Source of the DNA: CAIKMD01 sp963702925
GTDB taxonomy: Bacteria > Pseudomonadota > Alphaproteobacteria > ATCC43930 > CGMCC-115725
NCBI GenBank assembly: GCA_963702925.1
Contig: OY969771.1
Location: forward strand, 4,650,001 to 4,714,000
DNA: 64,000 nucleotides
Reading direction: 5' to 3'
This document shows, piece after piece, positions 8,074 through 16,526 of this stretch. The translations under genes and the position numbers were made by a program. How positions within the stretch are numbered: the stretch's first letter is position 1; every line of letters begins with the position of its first letter. The notes beneath the pieces are model-generated. The model saw only the letters and a program-made list of their open reading frames with translations. It did no database searches and had not been told where the DNA came from.

Positions 8074-9276
8074 ATGCTCGACGCTTACATCTATGACGGT
8101 TTGCGCACGCCGATCGGCCGGCATGCGGGCGGCCTTGCACCGGTGCGCGCCGACGACCTGCTGGCCGGCGTTATCAAGGAAGTGGTCGGGCGCAATCCGT
8201 TCAAGCCGCAGGATTACGAAGACGCCATCATGGGCTGCACCAACCAGGCGGGCGAGGATGCGCGCAATGTCGCGCGCCATGCGCTGCTGCTGGCGGGTCT
8301 GCCGATCGAGACTGCAGGCCTCACCGTCAACCGCCTCTGCGGCAGCGGCCTTGCCGCGGTGCTCGACGCGGCGCGCGCGGCGTCGACCGGCATGGGCGAG
8401 CTCTTCATCGCCGGTGGCGTTGAAAGCATGAGCCGCGCGCCTTTCGTCATGGCCAAGTCGGAAGCCCCCTATCAACGTGAATACCGCATGTTCAATTCGA
8501 CCATCGGCGCGCGTTTCCCCAATCCCAAGGTCGAGAAGGCCTATGGCGCCGACACCATGGCCGAAACCGCCGACAATGTCGCGCGCGAGCATCAGATCAC
8601 GCGCGAGGAAAGCGATAGGTTCTCCCTCGCCTCGCAGGAAAAATACGCCAAGGCCAAGGCCGCCGGCTTCTACGACAAGGAATTGCTGGCGGTGACCGTG
8701 CCGAGCGGCAAGAAGGGCGCGGTCAATACCGTGGCGGCGGACGAGCACCCGCGCCCTGAGACGACGCTCGAACGGCTCGCGGCTTTGAAGGCGCTCAATC
8801 CCGGCGGCGTCGTCACGGCCGGCAATGCCTCGGGCATCAATGACGGTGCGGCGGCGCTCATCGTCGGCACCAAGAAGGCCGGCGAGAAAGCCGGCGCCAA
8901 ACCGCTGGCGCGGATCGTGTCGGCCGCGGTCGCGGGTGTCGCGCCGCGCGTGATGGGTCTGGGCCCGGTTCCGGCCTCGAAAAAGGCACTCGAACGCGCC
9001 GGGCTGTCCCTCAAGGATGTCGACGTGATCGAGCTCAACGAGGCTTTCGCGAGCCAGGTGCTCGGTTGTTTGAAGCTCTTGGGCATCGACTACAACGACG
9101 ACAGGGTCAACCCGAATGGCGGCGCGATCGCAATCGGGCATCCTCTCGGCGCGTCGGGTGCGCGGCTTGCGCTGACCGCCACGCGGCAGCTCCATCGCAC
9201 CGGCGGGCGCTATGCGCTTGCCACCATGTGCATCGGCGTCGGCCAAGGCATCGCCGCCATCTTCGAGCGTTTGTGA
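8074..9276 (+). CDS. acetyl-CoA C-acyltransferase (thiolase; acetoacetyl-CoA or 3-oxoadipyl-CoA type)
   Basis: Thiolases cleave 3-oxoacyl-CoA with CoA to acetyl-CoA and a shortened acyl-CoA. The 400-residue protein has the acyl-accepting cysteine in NRLCGSGLAAVLDA (Cys 89), the NEAFASQ block, the catalytic His in GGAIAIGHPLGASGAR and the second Cys in ATMCIGVGQG. The opening YIYDGLRTPIGRHAGG resembles PcaF-type 3-oxoadipyl-CoA thiolases, but the neighbours point as much to acetoacetyl-CoA. I start at the ATG at 8074 rather than 7957, because the longer reading runs through the palindromic repeat and 8074 has a GGAAGG-like site upstream. The stop overlaps the thioesterase start (TGATG), so the two are translationally coupled. 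Confidence 0.92.
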   Translation: MLDAYIYDGLRTPIGRHAGGLAPVRADDLLAGVIKEVVGRNPFKPQDYEDAIMGCTNQAGEDARNVARHALLLAGLPIETAGLTVNRLCGSGLAAVLDAARAASTGMGELFIAGGVESMSRAPFVMAKSEAPYQREYRMFNSTIGARFPNPKVEKAYGADTMAETADNVAREHQITREESDRFSLASQEKYAKAKAAGFYDKELLAVTVPSGKKGAVNTVAADEHPRPETTLERLAALKALNPGGVVTAGNASGINDGAAALIVGTKKAGEKAGAKPLARIVSAAVAGVAPRVMGLGPVPASKKALERAGLSLKDVDVIELNEAFASQVLGCLKLLGIDYNDDRVNPNGGAIAIGHPLGASGARLALTATRQLHRTGGRYALATMCIGVGQGIAAIFERL

Positions 9277-9740
9277 TGAGCCCGCCCGACGAGCAGAAGC
9301 CGGTGGCGGCCGCTCCCGCCGCCACCGAGCGCGGCGCCTATCGGCTGTGGGCGCAGGAACATGTGCGGTTCAGCGACACCGATATCAACGGCCATGTGAA
9401 CCATGCGCTGTTCGTGACCTATTTCGAATCCGGCCGCGTGCCGATCACGCGCGATCCGAAATTCGGGCTGCTCGAGCCCGGTTCCAATTTCAACGTCGTG
9501 CGCATCGAGGTCGACTACAAGGCCGAGCTGCGCTACCCGGCGACGGTCGATATCGGCGTGCGCGCGCTGAAATACGGCCGCACCTCGTTCCGCCTGCAGC
9601 AAGCGATCTTCAACGGCGATAAATGCCTCGCGACCGAGGAAGTCGTGCTCGTATTCATGGACCGCGAAACCCGCAAGGCGAAGCCGCTTAGCGAGAAGCT
9701 CATCGCCTGGCTGCAGGAATACGGCGCGACGCCGTCCTAA
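9276..9740 (+). CDS. hotdog-fold acyl-CoA thioesterase (4HBT family)
   Basis: The enzyme hydrolyses an acyl-CoA to the acid and CoA in the cytosol. The 154-residue chain has the 4-hydroxybenzoyl-CoA thioesterase signature VRFSDTDINGHVNHALFVTYFE, with Asp in the catalytic position, followed by FNVVRIEVDYKAELRYPATV and TSFRLQQAIF. The ATG at 9276 overlaps the thiolase stop by one base. Proteins of this type accompany the DUF849 cleavage enzyme in carnitine catabolism, where a betainyl-CoA thioesterase is needed; here that is only a contextual guess. A 20-residue Pro/Ala-rich N-terminal extension precedes the domain. Confidence 0.88.
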   Translation: MSPPDEQKPVAAAPAATERGAYRLWAQEHVRFSDTDINGHVNHALFVTYFESGRVPITRDPKFGLLEPGSNFNVVRIEVDYKAELRYPATVDIGVRALKYGRTSFRLQQAIFNGDKCLATEEVVLVFMDRETRKAKPLSEKLIAWLQEYGATPS

Positions 9741-9750
9741 GCCTTAAGCC

Positions 9751-10422
9751 TCATAGCCCCGGTGCCGCCAGCGTCTTCCATTCATTGGCGAGCACGAGCT
9801 TGGGCTCGGTGAGATTTTGAAGGCCGGCAAGATCGAGGCCTGCGATCATCTCGCGCACGACGATGCCCTCGCGCGCGATGTCGAGCACGGCGAGATTGGT
9901 GTAAACGCGCGTCACGCAGGCGCTCCCCGTCAGCGGCAAGCGGCACGCCGTCCGGATGCGCGCCGTCCCGTCTTTGGCGTTGTGCTCCATCAGCGCCCAA
10001 ACTTCCTTGGCGCCCGACGCCAAATCCATCGCGCCGCCGACGCCGGGCGCGAGCCTGTCCGATCCGGTCGCCCAATTGGCGAGATCGCCGCGCTCCGACA
10101 CCTCATAGGCGCCCATGATCGAGAGATCGAGATGGCCGCCGAGGATCATCAGGAACGCGTCGTTGTGATGAAAGAACGCGCCGCCTGGCAGCAAGGTGGT
10201 CAGGCCTTTGCCGGCATTGATCAGCTCGCGGTCTTCCTCGCCCGGCTGGGGCGCTCCGCCCATGCCGAGAATGCCGTTCTCGCTGTGAAACACGACCTCG
10301 CGGTTCGCCGGCACGTAATCCGAAACCAGGGTCGGCAGGCCGATGCCGAGATTGACGTATTGCCCTTCCGCGATGTCTTGAGCGGCACGCCATGCCATCT
10401 GGCGTCGTGTCAGCGGGATCAT
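9751..10422 (-). CDS. 3-oxoacid CoA-transferase subunit B
   Basis: This is the catalytic subunit of a family I CoA-transferase, which moves CoA from succinyl-CoA (or another donor) to a 3-oxoacid such as acetoacetate, 3-oxoadipate or dehydrocarnitine. The 223-residue chain shows VNLGIGLPTLVSDYVP and the active-site glutamate motif HSENGILGMG (Glu 48), then GGHLDLSIMGAYEVS and GGAMDLASGAKEVW. The true start is the ATG at 10422, overlapping the stop of subunit A (ATGA). The same frame stays open further upstream, but only across subunit A sequence. It is probably the last gene of the cleavage-enzyme operon and converges on the thioesterase. Confidence 0.93.
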   Translation of the reverse strand: MIPLTRRQMAWRAAQDIAEGQYVNLGIGLPTLVSDYVPANREVVFHSENGILGMGGAPQPGEEDRELINAGKGLTTLLPGGAFFHHNDAFLMILGGHLDLSIMGAYEVSERGDLANWATGSDRLAPGVGGAMDLASGAKEVWALMEHNAKDGTARIRTACRLPLTGSACVTRVYTNLAVLDIAREGIVVREMIAGLDLAGLQNLTEPKLVLANEWKTLAAPGL

Positions 10423-11078
10423 GCCGCCACCACGCGATCGACGAAAATCCCCGGCGTCGCCACCGCTTCGGGATCGAGCGCGCCGAGCTCGACCAGCTCG
10501 CTCACCTGCGCCACCGTGATCCGGCCCGCCATCGCCATCACCGGGTTGAAGTTGCGCGCCGATTTGCGATAGACGAGATTGCCCCAGCGATCGGCACGCT
10601 GCGCCTTGATGAGCGCGAAATCGCCCGGCAGAGGCTGCTCGAGCACGTACAACCGGCCATCGATCTCGCGGGTTTCCTTGCCCGCGGCCAGTTGGGTTTC
10701 GGCGCCGGTGCGGGTGAAGAAGCCGCCGATCCCGGCGCCCGCCGCGCGCATGCGCTCGGACAAGGTTCCTTGCGGCACGATTTCGAGCTCGATCTTCTTG
10801 GCGGCATAGAGCGCGTCGATGACTTGCGGATCGGTCGAGCGCGGATAGGAGCAGATGAGCTTTCGCGCGCAGCCGGCCTTCAACAGCGACGCCACGCCGA
10901 CCAGGCCGCTGCCGGCATTGTTGGAGACCACGGTCAGGTCGCGCACGCCCAGGCCGATCACCGCCTCGATCAGCGCAAAAGGCTCGCCGACCGCGCCGAA
11001 CCCGCCGCACAGGACGGTGTCGCCATCCTTCATTCCGGCGAGAGCGGCGGCGAAACTGTCCACCCGCTTGTCGATCAT
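10419..11078 (-). CDS. 3-oxoacid CoA-transferase subunit A
   Basis: Partner of the B subunit at 9751-10422. The 219 residues contain the subunit A signature CGGFGAVGEPFALIEAV, the VVSNNAGSG block, KLICSYPRSTDPQVIDALY and the region RADRWGNLVYRKSARNFNPVMAMA. The ATG at 11078 was chosen because the homologous region begins MIDKRVDSFAAAL; it lies 5 nt after the stop of the beta-keto acid cleavage enzyme. The tight spacing (cleavage enzyme, A, B) argues for one transcript and a shared substrate, with acetoacetate released by the cleavage enzyme as the most economical choice. Confidence 0.93.
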   Translation of the reverse strand: MIDKRVDSFAAALAGMKDGDTVLCGGFGAVGEPFALIEAVIGLGVRDLTVVSNNAGSGLVGVASLLKAGCARKLICSYPRSTDPQVIDALYAAKKIELEIVPQGTLSERMRAAGAGIGGFFTRTGAETQLAAGKETREIDGRLYVLEQPLPGDFALIKAQRADRWGNLVYRKSARNFNPVMAMAGRITVAQVSELVELGALDPEAVATPGIFVDRVVAA

Positions 11079-11083
11079 CGTGC

Positions 11084-12019
11084 CTAGAACTTTACCGAAT
11101 CGGCGCCTTTGAGGTTCAACATTTGCCGCGCTTCGTCGGCACTGGCGATCTCCAAGGACAGGTTTTCGAGGATTGCGCGGATGCGCGCAACTTGCTCGGC
11201 ATTGGTCTTGGCCAGCTGGCCCTTGCCGAGATAAAGCGAATCCTCCAGCCCGACCCGGACATTGCCACCCATGATCGCGCCTATGGTAATGAGCGGCATT
11301 TGATGCCGCCCGGCGGCAAGGATCGACCAGTAATAGTCGTCGCCGAAGAGCTTGTCGGCGATGCGCTTCATATGGGCGAGGTTTTCCGGATCGGCGCCGA
11401 TGCCGCCCAAGATGCCAAATATCGTCTGCACGAAAAGCGGCGGGCGGACCAGCTTCCGGTCGAGGAAATGGGCGAGATTGTAGAGATGGCCGACATCGTA
11501 GCATTCGAACTCGAAGCGCGTGCCGTGGACCTCTCCCAGGTCTTTAAGAATGCGCTCGATATCGGCGAAGGTATTCCGGAAGATGAAATCCCGCGTGCCC
11601 TCGAGATAGGGCCGTTCCCAGTCATGCTTGAACTCTTTGTAGCGCCCCAGCATCGGGTAAAGACCGAAATTCATCGAGCCCATATTGAGCGAGCACATTT
11701 CGGGCGATGTCTTGAGCGGCGCGGCCAGGCGTTCTTCCAGCTTCATGTTGTGGCCGCCGCCGGTGGTGATGTTCACCACCGCCTTGGTCGCCTGCTTGAT
11801 GCGCGGCAGGAATTCCATGAACACGGCGGGGTCCGGGGTTGGCCGTCCATCCTTCGGATCGCGCGCGTGGAGGTGAAGGATCGCCGCCCCCGCCTCGGCC
11901 GCGCCGATCGCCTGCTCGGCCACCTCGTCGGGCGTGACCGGCAGATAGGGACTCATGGTTGGCGTATGGATCGACCCTGTGACCGCACAGGTGATGATGA
12001 CCTTGCCCGATCGCGCCAT
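11084..12019 (-). CDS. beta-keto acid cleavage enzyme (BKACE, DUF849)
   Basis: BKACE enzymes are zinc-dependent and exchange the acetyl-CoA acetyl unit against a beta-keto acid, giving acetoacetate and a new acyl-CoA; 3-keto-5-aminohexanoate and dehydrocarnitine cleavage enzymes are known members. The 311-residue TIM barrel begins VIITCAVTGSIHTPTMSPYLP, followed by the metal-binding pair in AILHLHARDPKDGRPTPDP (His 49 and His 51), then VNITTGGGHNM and GGNVRVGLEDSLYLGKG, where the conserved Glu completes the site. The substrate side chain is not predictable from the residues I can read. It is the first gene of the operon with the CoA-transferase subunits. Confidence 0.92.
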   Translation of the reverse strand: MARSGKVIITCAVTGSIHTPTMSPYLPVTPDEVAEQAIGAAEAGAAILHLHARDPKDGRPTPDPAVFMEFLPRIKQATKAVVNITTGGGHNMKLEERLAAPLKTSPEMCSLNMGSMNFGLYPMLGRYKEFKHDWERPYLEGTRDFIFRNTFADIERILKDLGEVHGTRFEFECYDVGHLYNLAHFLDRKLVRPPLFVQTIFGILGGIGADPENLAHMKRIADKLFGDDYYWSILAAGRHQMPLITIGAIMGGNVRVGLEDSLYLGKGQLAKTNAEQVARIRAILENLSLEIASADEARQMLNLKGADSVKF

Positions 12020-12140
12020 GGGACCTCCCGCTCCGTCGCCCTGCTGGCGACCGCCGATTTCGCTTCGGCACAGCCGTCACGGCAGGCCGAGCGCGGTTTT
12101 CCGCGCTTTCTGCCCGCCTAGCGACGCGATAGATCCGATT

Positions 12141-13358
12141 TCACCCGTTTGCGCGGATGAAGTCACGCACCTTCGGATAGATTTCGCCGCGCCAGCGGCT
12201 GCCGTTGAAGACGCCGTAATGACCGACGCCGCGCTGGACATAGCGCTGTTTCTTCTTTTCCTTCAGGCCGGTCAGAAGCGGCAACGCCGCCGAAGTCTGG
12301 CCAACGGCGCAAATATCGTCATTCTCGCCTTCGACAGTCAGAACCGCGGTGTGGGTGATCGCTCCCGGGTCGACCATTCGGCCGCGCGAGACGAAAGATC
12401 CGTGTGCCAGATCGCGGCGGTGGAACACGCGATCGATGGTCTGCAAATAGAAATCCGCCGGCAAATCCATCACCGACATGTACTCGTCATAGAATTTGCG
12501 CTTTGCGGTCGCGCTTTCGCCGTCGCCCTGAACCAGGTGGCGGAACAGGTCGACATGGGCTGTGACGTGCCGGTCCAAGTTCATGCTCATGAAGCCGGCG
12601 AGCTGGAGAAACCCGGGATAAACGCGACGGAACGCGCCGGGATAGCGCATCGGCACAGTATCGATCACGTGATGATCGAGCCAGGTGACGCTGTGCGCCT
12701 CGGCGAAGCGGCTGACCTGGGTGGGCGCGGCATGGGTGTCGATCGGCCCGCCCATCAAGGTCACGGTGCGCGGCTGAGCCGGGTCGTTCGCTTGCGCCAT
12801 GAGAGCGGTCGCAGCCAGTACCGGCACCGAAGGCTGACACACCGCGATGACGTTGAGATCGGGCCCGAGGCGGCGCATGAACGCCATCATCAGGTCGATA
12901 TGGTCGTCGAGATCGAAATGACCGAGTCGCAGGGGCACATTGCGGGCATTGAGCCAATCGGTCACATAGACGTCGTGATCCGGCAGCACGGTTTCGATCG
13001 TGCCGCGCAGCAATGTCGCGAAATGGCCGGACAGCGGCGCCACCACGAGAACCGGCCGTTGCTGTCCCGGCATCTCCTTGCGGAAATGCAGCAAGCTGCA
13101 GAAAGGCGTGCGCTCCACCACCTCTTCATGCACGGCGACGTTTGCCGCCGCGACGCGAACCTGGCGAATCCCGAAATCGGGGCGGCTATGCGACATACCA
13201 GCGCGGGAGATCATTTCGAAGGTCGCTGCCGCGTGGCGCAGCGCCGGATGGTCGCGGAAAGCGAGCCAGGGGTGGTTAAGGAAATCCTGCCCGGCCCTCG
13301 CCATTAGCCTGAAAGGCGCCAACACGTCACTATGCGTCTGATATGCCTGATAAATCAT
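12141..13358 (-). CDS. phaZ: intracellular polyhydroxyalkanoate depolymerase
   Basis: PhaZ breaks down stored poly-3-hydroxybutyrate granules to 3-hydroxybutyrate. The 405-residue protein begins MIYQAYQTHSDVLAPFRL and has the family feature of a cysteine nucleophile box, VCQPSVPVLAATALM. It also shows PVLVVAPLSGHFATLLRGT, the block HDVYVTDWLNARNVPL, and the C-terminal GVGHYGVFNGSRWR with the likely catalytic His. An upstream ATG (13370) gives four extra residues; I prefer 13358 by similarity of the N-terminus. The gene lies 121 nt upstream of the cleavage enzyme on the same strand. PHB breakdown feeds acetoacetate, the same pool used by the CoA-transferase and thiolase next door. Confidence 0.93.
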   Translation of the reverse strand: MIYQAYQTHSDVLAPFRLMARAGQDFLNHPWLAFRDHPALRHAAATFEMISRAGMSHSRPDFGIRQVRVAAANVAVHEEVVERTPFCSLLHFRKEMPGQQRPVLVVAPLSGHFATLLRGTIETVLPDHDVYVTDWLNARNVPLRLGHFDLDDHIDLMMAFMRRLGPDLNVIAVCQPSVPVLAATALMAQANDPAQPRTVTLMGGPIDTHAAPTQVSRFAEAHSVTWLDHHVIDTVPMRYPGAFRRVYPGFLQLAGFMSMNLDRHVTAHVDLFRHLVQGDGESATAKRKFYDEYMSVMDLPADFYLQTIDRVFHRRDLAHGSFVSRGRMVDPGAITHTAVLTVEGENDDICAVGQTSAALPLLTGLKEKKKQRYVQRGVGHYGVFNGSRWRGEIYPKVRDFIRANG

Positions 13359-13468
13359 ACAATCACCCATGCACTGGAGAGGGCGCGAGGCCTTCTCCGA
13401 CGCTCTATTTTACCCCGGGTCTGATTGAGAACGCGCTAAGGCGGCCACCGCGTGCCACGGGCCCTGGG

Positions 13469-13705
13469 CTAGATTTCGGGCTCGAAATAGCGCTCGTCCT
13501 GCAAGGTTTCGAGGGCGATGGTTTTCAAGTCATTGGGAACGCCTACCCGGCGCAAACGGACATGCGGCGCGGGTTCCCATTGATAACGATAGATCGCGCT
13601 GACTTCCCACAGAATCGATTTGGCTCCTTTCGCGCGAAACCGCTGGCCTGTCGCAATGCCAAACTCCTCGACCGGCCGATCGCCATAGCGCTTCTTGAAC
13701 AACAT
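13469..13705 (-). CDS. small conserved hypothetical protein
   Basis: A 78-residue basic protein (starting MLFKKRYGDRPVEEFG) with the pattern WEVSAIYRYQWEPAPHVRLRR and a C-terminal TIALETLQDERYFEP. I do not know its function; short proteins of this pattern seem familiar from alphaproteobacteria, which is memory, not a search result. The frame stays open upstream to the IS border, so the start could also lie near 13750 (MIADTSKIG). It lies between phaZ and the IS element. Before the insertion it would have followed the exporter permease. Confidence 0.5.
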   Translation of the reverse strand: MLFKKRYGDRPVEEFGIATGQRFRAKGAKSILWEVSAIYRYQWEPAPHVRLRRVGVPNDLKTIALETLQDERYFEPEI

Positions 13706-13815
13706 CGTGTTCACCCAATTCCAACCGATTTTACTGGTGTCGGCGATCATAGGCGCCGGGCGCCACGCCGTCGATGGCAAAGGCAAGATTGTCCACATGC
13801 ATGAGAGTCGCGCTA

Positions 13816-14656
13816 GGGTCAAAACTCAATCAACCCATTGAACTTTTTATACGGACGTGATTTAAGCTCTGAACCTATGGAGTTCGGATCATGGCTGGAG
13901 AATTTTGGCTGAGTGACGATCAGTGGCGCGTGATCGCCCCGCTGCTGCCCTACAACCAACCAGGTGCTCGGCGGGTCGATGATCGGCGGGTGCTGAGCGG
14001 GATCATTCACGTCCTGAAAGTCGGCTGTCGTTGGCAGGATTGTCCTCCGGTCTACGGCCCTTACACGACGATCTATAATCGCTTTCATCGCTGGTCTCGC
14101 CGCGGCGTTTGGCAGCGCCTATTCGCGGCGCTGACGAACATCAGCGAAGGCGGTATGCAGATCATCGACAGCACCACAGCGAAGGCGCATCGCTCGGCGG
14201 GCGGCGGAAAAGGGGGGCCTCAGCGCAGGCGATTGGTCGCTCGCGCGGCGGTCGCACGACCAAAATCCATGCCGTCGTCGACGGCTGCGGGCGGATCATC
14301 GCGTTCGAGATAACACCCGGCCAGCTTGGTGACGTGCGCGCCGCCCTCGGCCTGCTCGGCCCTTTGCCGCCAGCTCAGATCTGTGCCGCTGATACAGCCT
14401 ACGACAGCAACGGACTACGCCAGTTCCTCCTGGCGCGCGGCACCCTTCCGGTGATCCCGAACAACCCGACACGCAAACGCTTCCACCCCTTCGATGCAGA
14501 AGCCTACAAACGCCGCAATATCATTGAGCGTGCCCTCTGCAGGCTGAAGGACTGGCGCCGCATCGCCACACGATACGACAAGCTCGCCATCAACTTCGCA
14601 GCAGCCGTCGCCATCGCGGCCGCTATCATCTGGTGGACCTGATTGAGTCTCGACCC
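13816..14656 (+). mobile_element. IS5-family (IS427-type) insertion sequence, complete
   Basis: The 841-bp element is bounded by near-perfect inverted ends: the left end begins GGGTCAAAACTCAATCA, and the right end read inward is GGGTCGAGACTCAATCA, with two mismatches in 17. Both ends abut TA (13814-13815 and 14657-14658), fitting the TA target duplication of the IS427 group. The outer context is CTAG on both sides. It contains one transposase split over two frames. The insertion sits exactly at the TAG stop of the ABC permease, yet joining the flanks shows that the permease would end in the same codon without the IS, so no gene was broken. Confidence 0.9.
13891..14642 (+). CDS. IS5-family transposase, two frames joined by programmed -1 frameshift
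   Basis: Frame A (13891-14313) gives the N-terminal helix-turn-helix part (LSDDQWRVIAPLLP, GCRWQDCPP) and the first catalytic Asp in MQIIDSTTAKAHRSAGG. Frame B continues to 14642 with SRGGRTTKIHAVVDG, the second Asp in CAADTAYDSNGLR and the Glu in RRNIIERALCRLKDWRR, completing the DDE triad. The switch is at AAAAGGGGGGCC (14208-14219); slipping back one base on the G6 run yields a continuous protein of about 250 residues. Such a slip site is normal for IS427-group elements, so the transposase is probably functional. Confidence 0.85.
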
Positions 14657-15408
14657 TAGGCAACCGCTTCGCGCATACCGCGGATGAAGATGGCCAGGGT
14701 AACGACCGACAATGCCACGAAGATTGCGAACGCCAGCGCCACCGACGGATCGCCGAGCGTGCCGGCGATCAGCGCCCGGGAGGCGTCGACCGCGTAGTAG
14801 AACGGGTCGAGTCGAGCCAAAGCCTGGATCAGCGGCGGGCCGAAGCTGATCGGCAGCATGATCCCCGACAGGATCATGGCGGGCAGAACGAAGGTGTTGA
14901 TGATCCCGGCCAAAATGCCGCCTTCGCGGATCACCAGGGCAAGGCGATAGGAAATCGACGACATGGTGATGCCGATCAGCACGATCAGCAGAACCAGGGC
15001 GATTCCGCCAGCAATATCAACTCGCAGCCCGAAAAAGAACGAGCACAGGATCAGCGCGACGCTTTGCAGCACCAGATTGACCGAGGATTGCAGGATGAAG
15101 CCGAGCGCCAAGGACAGGCGGCTGATCGGCGTCACCCGCAGCCTTTCGAGAAACCCCGAATCGAGCTTGTCGCGCAGGGTGAAGCCTTCGAATCCCGAGC
15201 CGAACAGGGCGTTCATGATCAGCAACCCCGGCGCGAAAAACTGGATCGCATTGCCGCCGGGAAAACCGCGCGTGCCCGCCACGCCGTCGAGCAAAGGCCC
15301 GAACAGCACGAGATAGATGATCGGCTGCAACAGACCGCTGAAGGCCCAGAAGGGATTCCGTATGGTCACCCGCAGTTCGTTCAAGGTGATGAGGTAGATG
15401 TCGCGCAT
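14656..15408 (-). CDS. ABC-2 type exporter permease (DrrB/NodJ-like)
   Basis: The 250-residue inner-membrane protein has six hydrophobic segments and the ABC-2 signature: an N-terminal amphipathic part (LNELRVTIRNPFWAF), then IIYLVLFGPLLDGV, GFLERLRVTPISRLSLALG, LIVLIGITMSSISYRLAL, and the late loop VLPAMILSGIMLPI with FYYAVDASRALIAG. Such permeases pair with a DrrA-like ATPase to export drugs or polysaccharides. The ATPase gene is 37 nt upstream on the same strand but is frameshifted. The TAG stop coincides with the edge of the IS5 element and is unchanged by the insertion. Confidence 0.9.
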   Translation of the reverse strand: MRDIYLITLNELRVTIRNPFWAFSGLLQPIIYLVLFGPLLDGVAGTRGFPGGNAIQFFAPGLLIMNALFGSGFEGFTLRDKLDSGFLERLRVTPISRLSLALGFILQSSVNLVLQSVALILCSFFFGLRVDIAGGIALVLLIVLIGITMSSISYRLALVIREGGILAGIINTFVLPAMILSGIMLPISFGPPLIQALARLDPFYYAVDASRALIAGTLGDPSVALAFAIFVALSVVTLAIFIRGMREAVA

Positions 15409-15445
15409 GGTTTCAATATGGTCTCAGCATGGTCTCGGCGAGGCC

Positions 15446-16433
15446 TTAGTGCGGTAAATTGTCGGTTTCATGCAGGCTGCGGCCGGTGAGCTTCAGGAAT
15501 ACGTCGTCGAGCGACGGCCGCGACAGGTGAACCGACTTGGCGGGAAAATGTCCTTGCCCGACGATCCGCAGAATCGAAGGCAACGCCTCGTCGCCGTGAT
15601 CGACATAGACCTGGACCAGCGTGCCGGCTTCATGGTGCTCGAGCACCATCGGCTCTTCCGCGAGCAGGCGCGCCGCGGCCTTGGCCTCGGCCTCGTCGGC
15701 ATAGCCGAGGGTGATGATGTCGCCGGCGATCTGCTTCTTGAGCTCGGCGGGGCTGCCCAAGGCGACAATCTTGCCGAGATCGACGATCGCCACCCGATCG
15801 CACAGCGCATCGGCTTCCTCGAGATAATGGGTAGTAAGGAAGATCGTGGTCCCTTGCTCCCGGACCGCCTTCACTTCCTCCCAAACTCGCGCGCGGCTTT
15901 GCGGGTCGAGGCCGGTGGTCGGCTCATCGAGAAACAGCAGCTCAGGCGTGTTGATGACACCCGAAGCGAGATCGATGATGCGCCGTTGCCCGCCCGAATA
16001 GGTTTCAGCCTTGCGATCGACGAAGGCGGAAAGCTTCAGCCGTTCGATCAGCGCCTCGATCCGGCGCGCGGCCTCGGCACGAGTTCATGCGATAGAGCTG
16101 CGCATGAAGCATCAGGTTTTCGCGGCCGGTCGCAACCTGTTCTAGCCCGCCCTTTTGCCCGACATAGCCGATATGCTTGCGGATCTCGCCGGCCTGGCTG
16201 GCGAGATCGAAGCCGGTGACGGTGGCGCGCCCGGCGGTCGGCAAGAGCAAAGTGCACAGCATGCGCATGGTCGTGGTCTTGCCGGCGCCGTTCGGCCCGA
16301 GCAATCCGAACACCTCGCTTTTCGCCACATCGAGATCGATTTCCCGCACCGCTTCGACAACCTCTTTGCGGCGGCCCGCAAAGGTCTTCGACAGCTTCTC
16401 GGTATGGATGATGGGTTGCGCCATGGCGGCCAA
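15446..16433 (-). pseudogene. ABC exporter ATP-binding protein (DrrA-like), frameshifted
   Basis: The N-terminal half (from 16433, or the ATG at 16424) has IIHTEKLSKTF, the Walker A GLLGPNGAGKTTTM and the Q-loop VGQKGGLEQV, and runs to LYRMNS. One extra base (an A near 16079 on the plus strand) then shifts the frame; the natural reading resumes as AEAARRIEALIERLKL. It continues with the signature YSGGQRRIIDLASG, Walker B LLFLDEPTTGLDPQSR and the H-loop FLTTHYLEEADALCDR, to the stop at 15446. Without the extra base the product would be about 329 residues and normal for the family. It is either a recent null mutation or a sequencing error; everything else is conserved. Confidence 0.88.
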
Positions 16434-16526
16434 GACGATAACAGCCGATCGGTCTTGTAGCCAGGACGGGCAGACCTCAGCCGCGCGCTATTTCGACCCT
16501 TGACTGGCGCGTTGCGCCTGCGCCGC

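Noticed and set aside
13736..13815. 23-residue minus-strand frame (MHVDNLAFAIDGVAPG...) at the IS5 border as a truncated gene
   Set aside because: Joining the IS flanks shows a TAG directly upstream, so it is not the tail of a longer broken gene; too short to call.
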